This document shows positions 54,424 through 64,000 of a DNA stretch of 64,000 bases, piece after piece (positions within the stretch are counted from its first letter, which is position 1; the number at the start of each line of letters is the position of its first letter). Under the pieces are notes generated by a model. It was not told where the DNA came from and made no database searches. It saw only the letters and a list, made by a program, of their open reading frames with translations. Made by a program: the position numbers and the translations under genes. The stretch is from Prostheceraeus crozeri (lineage: Eukaryota > Platyhelminthes > Polycladida > Euryleptidae): NCBI GenBank assembly GCA_907163375.1, contig CAJQUW010015458.1, positions 124,001-188,000 on the forward strand, written 5' to 3'.

Positions 54424-55768
54424 CACTGTAAATCACTGGATACGAAAATTACACACAAACATAATGCCAAATTCACATACAATTTGAAACTAACATTATG
54501 CGACATTCTCGTGTGTTTACAAAGATCTGGTATGTTTTTCATACGAAATCTCACTTGCTTTCGTATGTGATTGGCATGCAGCGATACGAACTATTCTATC
54601 TATCATTGGCTGTTTTATAATGAAATACGAGTTGCTGGTAAGTTTTATATACGAGGCCCTATACAAATTCGTCTTCAATTTTACATGATTAGTATGTAGA
54701 GCTTTAAGTCACCTAGCAAAAAATATGTATGTATGTATTACATTCTACTTTCAAATAGCTTCTGTCAGTGTTATCAGTGATATACAATATGATGGATAGA
54801 GTGGCATTTAGAGAATATGATCTTCATTTAATTTATTATGAATTTAACCCATTAAATGTTCGTTTTTAACTAAATAACTCCGTGAATCAACTTCACAAGT
54901 GCCGACGGCTATCACAGGCAAAGAAAAATCACGTTATTTTGTACCAACCAATGTTATCTTCAATTATAACAAACACATGCGAGGTGTTGACCTCGTTGAC
55001 AGAGCTTTGAGCAATTATAGACCAGTCATTTGTGGCAAGAAATGGTACTTTCTATTCTTTACACATTGTCTGAACACTTTTGTGATTGCTAATTGGCGCA
55101 TTTGTAGAGAATTTGGCAGAAACTTTCCCAGTTGGATTTCGTGAGACACATTTGTCGTTCTCTTTCGCACCAACAAGACCTGGACCACAGGGTGATGTTA
55201 TAGCTGATGTTCGGTTTCATGGTGTTGGGCATGTGTGCAGTAAAGCACCTCGGGATGGCCGTTATGAGTGTCTAAAATAGATACTCGTTGACACACTTGA
55301 TTATTCTGTGTTAGTGTTTGCATTCATGCAATATAAGTGATTGCGTTCATAATGTGAATTTATCCTTATTTTTCAAAAATGTGTATATTTCACCAATGTG
55401 CGCGAAAACGAGCACAAGATTTTCAGGTTATACTCACAATAAATTGATGTGTATCGTAGGCCTACATGATGATCCTTGACCCCTAGATAGCCAAAGAAAA
55501 AAATTTCATTCAGTTAGCGGTTCGTAAAAGTACCTTTGGCGTTTAATGGGTTAATGCTGTATGTCGTTGCCACTTTCCTAGTAATATTTACACAACTCCA
55601 TGAACAAAGTCGATTGACATCATTTCAATCAAACGAGATCTTTTGTGCAAGCATGTCGACGTATACTCGTATATATCAAACATAACTGTATTTTCTTTTA
55701 TGAATTATGATGCGTTTTTATTTCGGATTGATAATATGCTTAATTTCAAAATAACATTCTCTCAAGTA
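54424..55768 (+). repeat. CATACGAA-rich interspersed repeat, copy 2 (interrupted)
   Basis: 54424-54843 and 55555-55768 together follow 14819-15490 in order: CACTGTAAA start, TTTCGTATGTGATTGG block, then TCAAACATAACT and GGATTGATAATATGCTTAAT. The piggyBac-derived element at 54848-55550 sits between, at a TTAA. Roughly 80% similar to copy 1 by eye. Confidence 0.75.
54848..55550 (+). mobile_element. Non-autonomous piggyBac element nested in the repeat
   Basis: Ends CCCATTAAATG and, inverted, CGTTTAATGGG; flanked by TTAA at 54844-54847 and 55551-55554, the diagnostic piggyBac duplication. 703 bp. It retains the end of a transposase gene (frame 54899-55144, NKHMRGVDLVDRALSNYR) and therefore derives by internal deletion from a full element. 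Copy 1 of the host repeat at 14819-15490 lacks it and shows the empty site. Confidence 0.92.
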
Positions 55769-56368
55769 AAAACTTGATAATGACTATGGAGTATAACCGA
55801 TATTAATTGTTTACATCTAATAAAAATAAGGCCATCAAATACTTGATTTTTCCAACAATGATGAATATTTCAATCAATCAAGGCATATTTCAAATTTTTT
55901 GAGACTGTGTGAAAAACCGTGTAAAGCACACATCAACAAGATGGGAGGAGCCCAGTCGCACGCATCCAACTATAGCGACATTTGATAAACTTTCATCGAA
56001 GATGATTGATAATTGATGCAGCAATGATCGCTTAAGATAGGTTCAGGTAAGCCTATATTGATCTATGATGCAGGTTACAAATTTCTTCCAAAAAACTACT
56101 TGCCACCCGGAGTCGTAGTCGGAGTCCTATCAATCATCGGAGTCGGAGTCCTATGAAAATGATAGGACTCCGCGTCCCTGGTCTGTACACAATCGCAATA
56201 TAAAAGATCTTTTCATGTTGTACAACGATGTACAGTAGGAAAAAGACTGTACATAGGTAAGCATGGTTACTACGCAACAGTTATTTTCAATTTTCATCAT
56301 TTTTCTTCACGAAACACTGAATGTGTACACTTGATGGCATTTCCTCTCAATTTGTATTTTTATTGTAG
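55769..56368. other. Region upstream of the beta-grasp exon
   Basis: Probable intron or promoter sequence. A run of CGGAGTC words with an inverted partner (GATAGGACTCC) lies at 56109-56172. The stretch ends in the acceptor TTTTTATTGTAG at 56357-56368. Confidence 0.4.
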
Positions 56369-57892
56369 GGAAAATTCGTGTTATTATTGATGGCGAGGAT
56401 CCAAATCATTTCCGCTCTTATATTCTTTTCCTATCAACTACTATCTCGGAAGTAATGAAGAAATGGAAACAGGATGCTCAGATTCCCTCAGTGTTCCGAT
56501 TTCTTGATGAAAAGGGTCTCCCAGTTGAGGAAGAACTTCGTCTATCAAGTGTGGTAAAAAGTCGATGTCAGAGAGTAGAATTCACTTACGAGTTGCTACG
56601 GGAGATGAATATTAGTATTTACGGCTTCAATGACAATGTTAATACGTCGTACGTTTGGCCCAGTCAAAAAGTAAAGGATGTGATTACAGATATCTCTGAG
56701 ATTATCCCTGCCTTTAACCATGTGACAATCAGAACCAGATCGAATGGAGCTGTGGTTGAATCAGACTGCCGCATCAGTGATCTTGTAGAAGATGACACAA
56801 AACTTCATCTGGAAATCGAAACAGCAGTGGATGTAAATTTCATGGACCCTTGGGAGAACATCAAGGTGGGATTTGAGGATTTGTATCTGCGAGATGACTG
56901 TGGAATCATTCAGAAAGTTGTTATGCAGGCAATAGGACAGCATCATGAAGAGAAACAGTGGAATGAAGAGGAGGAGCTTCGCGATGATGAAAGAGAGCAA
57001 GAGGAATATTATGACGACGACGGAGGGTTAGAATGGTTTGAAGAATCAGAATCTGAAGCAGAATTTTCGGAGACGGATGATGAAGATGAAAGCGAAATAG
57101 TAATGTATGGAAACTCTCAGAAACTCCTCCAAGTCATAGAATCAGGAAGACGCTTGAATTTCTTGGGAAACCTGTTGAATATATGTAGGGAGATGAATTT
57201 TCCCCTAAGAAGATCCTATGATCTATTTTTGAATGTTCCCAGGAAAGTCTTTGTTGCATCTAGGCGTTCCTTCCAAGAAAAAGGTGTTTTCCCACAGACT
57301 AGAGCATCTTCTATCGTACGGAATGTACAAGCGGCTCAGAAGGATACTGAGCTTTCCAGTGAATCACAATTGCCATGCTTTCACGTCGAAGAGAATGAAA
57401 TACTGATAGAGAATCCCTTAGACATTACTTTATGGTTGACAAGTGGCAAATGTGTTACAATACAGCTGTCAGAGATGAACACTGTCGGAGATCTACGCCG
57501 AATGGCTTCAACGTATGAAGGTGTGTCAGCTATTCACTTGTTCTATGGATCAAGGTATCTGGTTGACGACAATGAAATGATATGTGATGCAGGGATTGTG
57601 TCGGGATCTTGTTTAGTGGTTGAAAATATGTTTGTTGATATGGATGTCTTCGTCAAGGGTCAACGAGTATATTGGCAAGCACAAGTGAAATACCTGTCAT
57701 ATTCTGATATTATAGCTTACCTTTGCTCCGAACTTGAGATGCAATGGAGTGAGTTTGAAGACGTCGTGTTCAGTTGCAGAGGGTGCGGCCGACGTCTAAG
57801 AAAAGAGGAGGAAGCGATTCAAATAATTCCCGCAAGCTGTTGCTCTCAATATTCAACACAGTTGGACGTATGGAAACAGACTGATGAAGAAG
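56369..57892 (+). CDS. Large exon of a multi-ubiquitin-like (beta-grasp) protein
   Basis: The open frame begins at an acceptor (ATTGTAG/GG, 56368) and ends at a strong donor (GAAG/GTGAGT, 57892), so it is one 508-codon exon of a longer host gene. The ATG at 56455 is internal. Numbering from it, I see four beta-grasp-like modules. The first runs from KIRVIIDGEDPNHF (upstream of the ATG) to about 45 and is doublecortin- or ubiquitin-like. The second is at 52-122 (NISIYGFNDNVNTSY to LHLEIE). The third, the most ubiquitin-like, is at 323-390 (DITLWLTSGKCVTIQLSEMN, then IHLFYGSRYLVDD). The fourth is at about 395-473 (DVFVKGQRVYWQAQVKYLSY). An acidic linker covers 165-215. CxxC and CC pairs in the last module (441-463) may bind metal. 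The function is unknown; ubiquitin-pathway scaffolding is only a guess. Confidence 0.7.
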
Positions 57893-58607
57893 GTGAGTTG
57901 TATCTGTCTGATAATTGAGAAACTTGTGGGAATTCGGTGGAAATATATCTATACAAACATATATTCCCCTAAGAAGGTTTATATTTCACAGTGCTATAAT
58001 CTCTATGATTATTGCTTCCATAATATAGTTTATGCTTTCCAAAGTGTGCATAAATTTCAAAGAGTGCAATAAACAGTCTTTATTGCACTCCTTCATAGAA
58101 ATACATTAGCACATAGGAAGTTTTTCATCCTCTACAACGAAAATCATGCATAGAATCTGCATATACAATGGACAGAGAAGCAAGCTATCTGATTTCAAAA
58201 TTGCTTTGGTTTGATTTTCAAATCATGTTAAGGATCATGATCATAGATTCTGGTAGTTCTGTGAAATATAAAGTTACTTACAGAACTCGTGCAAAGATAT
58301 CCAGCCTAATTGCATTTTTCTCGATTAACAAACTATGCCCTCGCCCTTCAGGCTCGTGCATAGACATGTTGATTTCAAAAAATGCAATAAAGCTGGATAC
58401 CTTGCACTTGTTGTGTAAATAACTAATAGATACCTAATTTTACCATATCGATCACACATTGACAAACATATACTGTAGGAACCGCAGTGATGCAATTCAT
58501 TCAAAACCGAATATTGACTCGTTATTCAGAATTATGAAGCTGTCTAAAACCAATGAATGTGAGCTATTGGTCACAGAGATCACTTTTCTCTATCATGTAT
58601 ATTACAC
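57893..58607. other. Downstream intron or spacer
   Basis: No second exon was recognised in this stretch. The frame 58168-58422 has no motifs. Confidence 0.35.
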
Positions 58608-58665
58608 GATGAAATATCAATATAGCAAGGGAAGGAAATACAAGCGTCATTGCAATGCATCGATC
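58608..58665 (+). repeat. Left inverted repeat flanking the histone copy
   Basis: GATGAAATATCAATATAGCA through AATGCATCGATC matches the reverse complement of 61284-61347, with one substitution in the first 39 bases and a 6-nt length difference further in. It ends 6 nt before the H2A start codon. Confidence 0.85.
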
Positions 58666-59624
58666 ATCAAAATGACTGGACGCGGTAATGATAAAAGTGC
58701 AGGCAAGAGATCTGGCAAGCAGAAGACCCGTTCCTCACGGGCTGGTCTGCAATTCCCTGTCGGTCGTGTGTACCGTTTCTTGAAGAAAGGAACTATGGTC
58801 AGCGTATTGGTACCGTTGCACCAGTCTACCTAGCTGCTGTCATGGAATACCTTGCAGCTGAGGTCCTCGAGTTGGCAGGTAACACTGCTCGTGACAACCA
58901 CCGAATTCGTATCATCCCACGTCACCTTCAGCTTGCTGTTCGCAATGACGAGGAATTGAACACACTACTGAGTGGAGTCACCAGCGCTCTGGGAGGTGTC
59001 CTTCCCAACCATGGTGCGTCAAAAATCGATATTGCCAAAAAAATTCTCCACTCGCGATTTCTCTTTTTCTGAATACCTATATGCCAACTGTATCTGAAAA
59101 TCAAAATCCAAAAATCTTTTACAGGCGTCTTTGCAAATGGGACCACTTTTTTCAAAATGGCGGCCAAATACTTAAAATTGTTAAGTAATGATAGTTTTTC
59201 AGTCTCTAATTGATACATTCATGCACCCAAATCTAGCAAAAAAATGACTCCCTATATTATTCTTGATTTTTGAGATCATCTGTTTAGTATTGAAAGCCAT
59301 ATTACCCCATGTACAGGGTGTTCCATTATGAAAAATAGAAAAATAAATAATCGAAAATTGATATTTGGCTATCCTTGTATTATTCGGCTTTCATGCACCT
59401 AAATCAAATAAGAATGGATCTCTATATTTTTTGTTAATTTCTAAGACCATCTGATTGTCCATTTAAAGCCATTTCGGTACTTCTACAGGGTGTTCCAGAG
59501 TGGATAAAAATAAAAAGAAGTATTCGTAAATTGCTATTTCATTTACGAAATATGTGCTGTTTGACACACTTCAAATTCAATTTGTCATTCACTTTCTTCA
59601 TAAGAAAACAAACTTGTTCTATAG

Positions 59625-59896
59625 ATGAGAACCATTATATGTAGAGATCGCTCGAAGAATTCGAGACTGGAATTCGGGATGTTCATAAGATTTCACTTTA
59701 TAGCGGTTCCATGTCTGTGTGAAATGATGATGGGCGGCTTCGGAAGATTGCTCGCTCCACGGTCCCAGACCCCGCTGTTTCATTTCACAAAATCCAGGAA
59801 TATGGTGTATAACGGCATGAATCTTAGGCGTGATATTGATGCCTAGATCACTGAAAGCTATCTTGAACTGTTCGATGTGACCCTTGTAGGACGGAT
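59625..59896 (-). pseudogene. Transposase-like C-terminal fragment, left arm
   Basis: Mirror copy of the right-arm fragment on the minus strand, with a few substitutions (for example CCAGGATTTTG here against CCTGAATTTTG in the right arm at the PEFC segment). It lacks the splice-acceptor and first residues because the arm ends at the ATCCGTCC word. Confidence 0.65.
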
Positions 59897-59967
59897 ATAT
59901 ATACGGAAATATATACTGTAAACAGTATATTCTACAATTGCTATGTAGCTTGAACTTTTATTTCAGA

Positions 59968-60275
59968 TTGTTGTGGCTTGTTACGGGGATAAGCTGGATC
60001 CGTCCTACAAGGGTCACATCGAACAGTTCAAGATAGCTTTCAGTGATCTAGGCATCAATATCACGCCTAAGATTCATGCCGTTATACACCATATTCCTGA
60101 ATTTTGTGAAATGAAACAGCGGGGTCTGGGACCGTGGAGCGAGCAATCTTCCGAAGCCGCCCATCATGATTTCACACAGACATGGAACCGCTATAAAGTG
60201 AAATCTTATGAACATCCCGAATTCCCGTCTCGAATTCTTCGAGCGATCTCTACATATAATGGTTCTCATCTATAG
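59968..60275 (+). pseudogene. Transposase-like C-terminal fragment, right arm
   Basis: The frame starts after an acceptor-like CTTTTATTTCAG (ends 59966) and reads LDPSYKGHIEQFKIAFSDLG, INITPKIHAVIHHIPEFC, GLGPWSEQSSEAAHHDF and a final SRILRAISTYNGSHL before a stop. The pattern K-H-HH-P-F...G-G-SEQ-E--H-DF resembles the end of large, poorly classified eukaryotic transposases. I recognise the pattern but not a family name. The splice-like start suggests a last exon of a lost full-length gene. Confidence 0.65.
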
Positions 60276-61023
60276 AACAAGTTTGTTTTCTTATGAAGAA
60301 AGTGAATGACAAATTGAATTTGAAGTGTGTCAAACAGCACATATTTCGTAAATGAAATAGCAATTTACGAATACTCCTTTTTATTTTTATCCACTCTGGA
60401 ACACCCTGTAGAAGTACCGAAATGGCTTTAAATGGACAATCAGATGGTCTTAGAAATTAACAAAAAATATAGAGATCCATTCTTATTTGATTTAGGTGCA
60501 TGAAAGCCGAATAATACAAGGATAGCCAAATATCAATTTTCGATTATTTATTTTTCTATTTTTCATCATGGAACACCCTGTACATGAGGTAATATAGCTT
60601 TCAATACTAAACAGATGATCTCAAAAAATCAAGAATAATATAGGGAGACATTTTTTGCTAGATTTGGGTGCATGAATGTATCAATTAGAGACTGAAAAAC
60701 TATCATTACTTAACAATTTTAAGTATTTGGCCGCCATTTTGAAAAAAGTGGTCCCATTTGAAAAGACGCCTGTAAAAGATTTTTGGATTTTGATTTTCAG
60801 ATACAGTTGGCATATAGGTATTCAGAAAAAGAGAAATCGCGAGTGGAGAATTTTTTTGGCAATATCGATTTTTGACGCACCGTGCAACATCCAGGCCGTA
60901 CTTCCCCCCAAGATGTCAAATTCCAAGAGCTCTCAATCTCAAGAATATTAAAATAGCCGGAATGCACTCAAAGTTTAAGCTGGCAACTCATAGCGCAGTT
61001 ATTGATGTGGGTTAACGTTGGCA

Positions 61024-61143
61024 GGACTCAAAGCACTGTCGGAGAGGATGGAAAACGCTCGGAGGACTCAAAGCACTGTCGGAGAGGATAGAAAACGTTG
61101 TCAGGACTCACATCACTGTCGGAGAGGATGACAAACGCTGACA
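61024..61143 (+). repeat. 40-bp tandem repeat, three units
   Basis: GGACTCAAAGCACTGTCGGA starts at 61024 and 61064, with a variant (GGACTCACATCACTGTCGGA) at 61104: exact 40-bp period, each unit ending in AACG. The tail of an earlier unit (AACGTTGGCA) precedes it. It lies between the histone stop and the right inverted repeat. Confidence 0.9.
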
Positions 61144-61283
61144 GAAGACCGAACCGTATTATGACAACTTATGTGATAGAACGTCATCGAACAAGCTACC
61201 AAGGGCAGTCAGTGATGGTCAAAATGGAGAAGTCGCTGTTAATTTATGTGTGAAGTGATGTTACGGCAGTGCGTGACGCAGTC

Positions 61284-61347
61284 GATCGATGCATTGCTAT
61301 TGTATTCACGCTTGTATTTCCTTCCCTTGTTATATTGATATTTCATC
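61284..61347 (-). repeat. Right inverted repeat flanking the histone copy
   Basis: Reverse complement of 58608-58665 with a 6-nt insertion. It lies 333 bp past the histone stop. Flanks share ATATTA (left at about 58599-58604, right at 61348-61353), but with 3 nt unaccounted for on the left, so a target duplication is not established. Confidence 0.85.
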
Positions 61348-61944
61348 ATATTAGTACTCAATTAGAAATAAATAAACACTTTAATGCTGCTGTGAAGCTA
61401 AGTTAGTATTCTTTCATCTAGTACTCAGTTTGGAACTAAAATGGTACTTTATGATTTACAGTGCAGGTAAGAAGAAATTATTCGGGTCCCTGGTTGAGAA
61501 GTTATGCATTTAAAAATATATAAAGTCTTTTCACGGTATGCTTCTATTATCCCCCCCGCCACACACACACATATTTCAATCTTAAAGAAGATTTGGCTAC
61601 CGGTTCCAAAACTCAACAAACGACGATATATCATGTAGAAATTATGTTCTCAATTTTTTTAGCTTCATGTCGCGTAGCGCCACATGAGTTCCCATAAATC
61701 AGAGTCGACCATTTATCAATACACATCCCAACTGAGCTCGAATCTGTTTTGTCTGCCACTGTCGTCTGCACCTACGATGGCTGTGGACCAATCCTTCGAA
61801 ACTTGATACCACCAACACCATGCTGTCGATCATGCACGGTCGTGAGTTGCTAAATCACAGAAATAGCATCCATCCTAAATCAAAACTGCAGATTGAAAAT
61901 GTGTGTTTGTGAGAGGGAGGATAGAAGCTTCATTATTACCATTA
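61348..61944. other. Non-coding spacer
   Basis: Contains a C-rich/CA run at 61550-61571. No gene recognised. Confidence 0.4.
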
Positions 61945-61946
61945 TA

Positions 61947-62103
61947 CAGGGTGAGTAAAAAGTAACGCCCGATTTCAGCTACCTGATTTAATATGCAAAT
62001 ACTGATGTCTCTCTTATCTTTTATCGCATATCCCCGGTGAAATCATGAAATTCATAGTCAGATTACTGTGCAAAGATCGGGCATTACTTTTTTACTCACC
62101 CTG
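61947..62103. mobile_element. Mariner-like MITE
   Basis: Ends CAGGGTGAGTAAAAAGTAAC and, inverted from the right, CAGGGTGAGTAAAAAAGTAA; imperfect repeats of about 27 bp. TA flanks at 61945-61946 and 62104-62105. 157 bp, no coding capacity. The end sequence is of the CAGGGTG...AAAAAGTA type common in mariner-derived MITEs. Confidence 0.88.
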
Positions 62104-62105
62104 TA

Positions 62106-64000
62106 TTTATGGGTTCACTAGACCAAAAGGTGGCATCAACAGTCGGACTCAACATTCAATGAAGTGTCCATGTCAAAATGTTCTTATCCAGATATACATG
62201 TACAGTAGGCTACATATAAATGATTTTAACGCATCTGTGACACCTAAAATCCACATTCCCATGAAAATTCTCACACGGATAGCTTCATCCTAATCCCCAC
62301 CCCATCCACACGGCGGCCATGCTTATTTGACAAACTCGTACATCCTAGAAAACGGTACGCAATAGGGTGTTCCGTAAATGAAAATATGCACCAAGAGCAC
62401 AAGGTAGGAGACTCAGACGGCAGATTTGGTAAATTGATCAAAATGCAGTCACATGTTGCATGAAAAAATGAGTTCCATTTTGAAACATTGAACAATCCTC
62501 ATAGCTCGAAGGAAAAGCTGCCTACAATTTCCATCTGTGCATGCTTTTAGGATTAAAACATCTTTTAAGATTCACTTTGATGTGCAGAAAGAAAATGGCT
62601 TCTTAAGAATGAGCAATCACAGTATTTTGTAACCGCCGCTTAAAGGGGCACCGAACTTGTTTTGACATGTAAGATTAAAACAATCTTCAGTTATATTTAG
62701 ATCAAATGTGCGTGATTGCACGCCATGTATCTCCTCGAGGAAGGAGTAAACGGTTATTGTATTTAGATGATTACGTCATGCCGCTCGCCGACTGCCGAGG
62801 CGTGAGAAAGCGCCTCCCATATCTCCCCGTACTTTTACAGTACTAGCCAAAAACATTGACACTGCAAATCTTAGACTAAGGGAGGCCATCTTTATTAGAT
62901 CTCTGTGTCCTGTAATGAACTCAAGGGAGGAGAGGGAGGTGTTGCGTGACTTTTTATTTCTATGAACATTATATCATAAATATGCATATCTTGATTCCTC
63001 TACTAATTGCATTGCACACTTAACTCTTTCATCCCGGAGTTAAAGATTTGGTTTAGACGGACTTATTTTTTGCAAAATACGAAAATAAAGTTCTGGTGAT
63101 TACTTTGTAAGTCGCATCAAAACTTAACTAAATATGAAAATACCGAAGTACTGCAGGATCATTGCGGATATATTTACAACTTTTATCACATCCTCAATCA
63201 GCGGTGTTTTATGTTGTTTCAATGAATTTTTTCTTTGGCAATCGTCGAGATAAACTGTACAAAATGTATAAGTTCACCTCTGATATTTCTAGACGCCAAG
63301 AAAACACTCGCTTCCACCATTTATATGTTTTCCTTTCGTATTGATTGTAGTAACCTATCATTTGGTCAGCTAAATCGCAACCATTCATGGAAGTGTTGTA
63401 GTCATTTACTACCGCTTAAATTTTGCGAGCCGCTGTCAGCGGCTCGTCGAGGTGAAACATAGAAGTAGATAATAGTACATTATAATGGAAGTTTGATATC
63501 TTGCCTATGTACAATGATGGCACATGGAAAAATCTATGGTTTGTAGATCAGATTCGATCTAAAACAATGTATCATAGTGAAACTATTTGCCAAGTTGGTT
63601 GTGGAAGTTGTTGACAGCAAATTTCAGAATTTTCATGAAGAGAATTTTAGTGAGATAGTGTCATTGTTTCATGTGAAATAGCCTACTATTACATGAATTA
63701 AGATACTCTGTCTATTTGTAGCAGTCATTGACAACTATTTTCCAATTTTTCAATACTGGAATGCGAATTGAAATTTGGTTCACAGAGTCATAATTGAAAG
63801 TAGTCGTTGTACTGGTTGTAAGACAATTTCAAGAATTCAAAGATAAAATTTCTAATTATTGGATAATTTCTCCTCCTAAGGTCAAGAAACCTAGCGCTCT
63901 TCTGGAATAGACACATCGGTAGCTTCTTTAGCGACAGTCATTTATCAGATAAATGAAAGGTCGTTGGAACTTTTCAATTAATCACTATAAATGATTTATA
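62106..64000. other. Non-coding stretch to the window end
   Basis: No gene, repeat or element end that I can support. Open frames at 62271-62495 (minus) and 63162-63462 (plus) lack motifs and codon-like composition. Confidence 0.4.

Larger units (their letters stand above)
59010..60884. mobile_element. Fold-back DNA transposon with 887-bp arms inside the histone copy
   Basis: Ends CATGGTGCGTCAAAAATCGA and, inverted from the right, CACGGTGCGTCAAAAATCGA. The 4-bp target duplication CAAC lies at 59006-59009 and 60885-60888; removing the element and one CAAC restores the H2A frame across Asn-Ile. The arms (59010-59896 and 59998-60884) are each 887 bp and nearly identical, with a 101-bp centre. 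Each arm carries the same C-terminal coding fragment, pointing outward. The superfamily is not identified; 4-bp duplications occur in several (for example Academ, Sola, Ginger). Confidence 0.93.
58672..60951 (+). pseudogene. Histone H2A.X-type gene copy, interrupted
   Basis: Core nucleosome histone H2A. Reads [17 protein letters not shown], then [19 protein letters not shown]; after one missing base near 58791 (GGAACTATGG for expected GGAAACTATGG) it continues [35 protein letters not shown] and GGVLPN. At that Asn codon a transposon (59010-60884) is inserted; the gene resumes at 60889 with IQAVLPPKMSNSKSSQSQEY and a TAA stop. The total would be 133 residues. The SQEY end is the H2A.X phosphorylation motif used in DNA-damage signalling. 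Acidic-patch residues ([14 protein letters not shown]) are kept. No introns, no histone 3' stem-loop and no poly(A) tract were seen. Not functional as it stands. Confidence 0.92.

Noticed and set aside
58459-59072. Treating the two H2A frames as separate short genes
   Set aside because: They join by one missing base into a single H2A reading, and the tail lies beyond the inserted transposon.
59625-60269. 73-residue frames on opposite strands in the fold-back element
   Set aside because: They are antisense shadows of the transposase-like fragment present in each arm.
1-64000. CRISPR arrays, operons, bacterial promoters
   Set aside because: The sequence is eukaryotic; all direct repeats found are minisatellites or transposon end motifs without spacer structure.

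Overview
The window is eukaryotic, AT-rich, sparse in host genes and packed with transposable-element debris. Splice-like signals, an H2A.X-type histone copy, a secreted C-type lectin, many Penelope-like elements and a wide mix of cut-and-paste DNA transposons suggest a marine invertebrate (echinoderm or similar deuterostome is my best guess, low confidence).

Layout. 1-2037: mostly non-coding, with one possible exon (1208-1709) and one dispersed repeat. 2038-14217: a near-identical head-to-tail tandem duplication of 6090 bp; each unit carries a 22-bp minisatellite, a Tc1-like element whose left end is missing, and a Harbinger-like fold element with 3-bp TAA site duplications. 14218-20560: a CATACGAA-rich repeat, a hAT-like non-autonomous element and a third, internally deleted Tc1-like copy with both ends. 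20561-21295: the clearest secreted host gene, a PAN-like plus C-type lectin protein. 22324-37960: fold-back MITEs, five Penelope-like element (PLE) remnants, one Tc1-like element with 487-bp terminal inverted repeats (31929-34083), and a truncated hAT-like MITE. 41883-44874: a complete pogo-like transposon with an open 547-codon transposase and seven copies of a 16-bp motif at its ends. 45140-50235: two inverted copies of one LINE fragment; the left is split by a piggyBac element, the right by a hAT-like MITE with a clean 8-bp duplication, and each copy supplies the empty site for the other's insertion. 50920-52812: a second LINE type. 53256-55768: inverted piggyBac-derived copies, one nested in a second CATACGAA repeat. 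56369-57892: a large host exon encoding what look like four ubiquitin-like (beta-grasp) modules around an acidic linker. 58608-61347: an H2A.X-type histone copy lying between 58-64 bp inverted repeats and split by an 1875-bp fold-back transposon with 887-bp arms and a CAAC target duplication. 61348-64000: a mariner-like MITE and otherwise nothing I recognise.

There is no operon-like logic. Two host genes seem credible (lectin, beta-grasp protein), one host gene copy is dead (H2A.X), and one transposon (pogo-like) looks coding-competent. The most unusual items are the poly-beta-grasp protein, the histone copy between inverted repeats, the fold-back element inside it, the pogo end repeats, and hammerhead-ribozyme-like motifs at the 3' ends of three PLE remnants. 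Family calls rest on motif reading by eye; no search was run.
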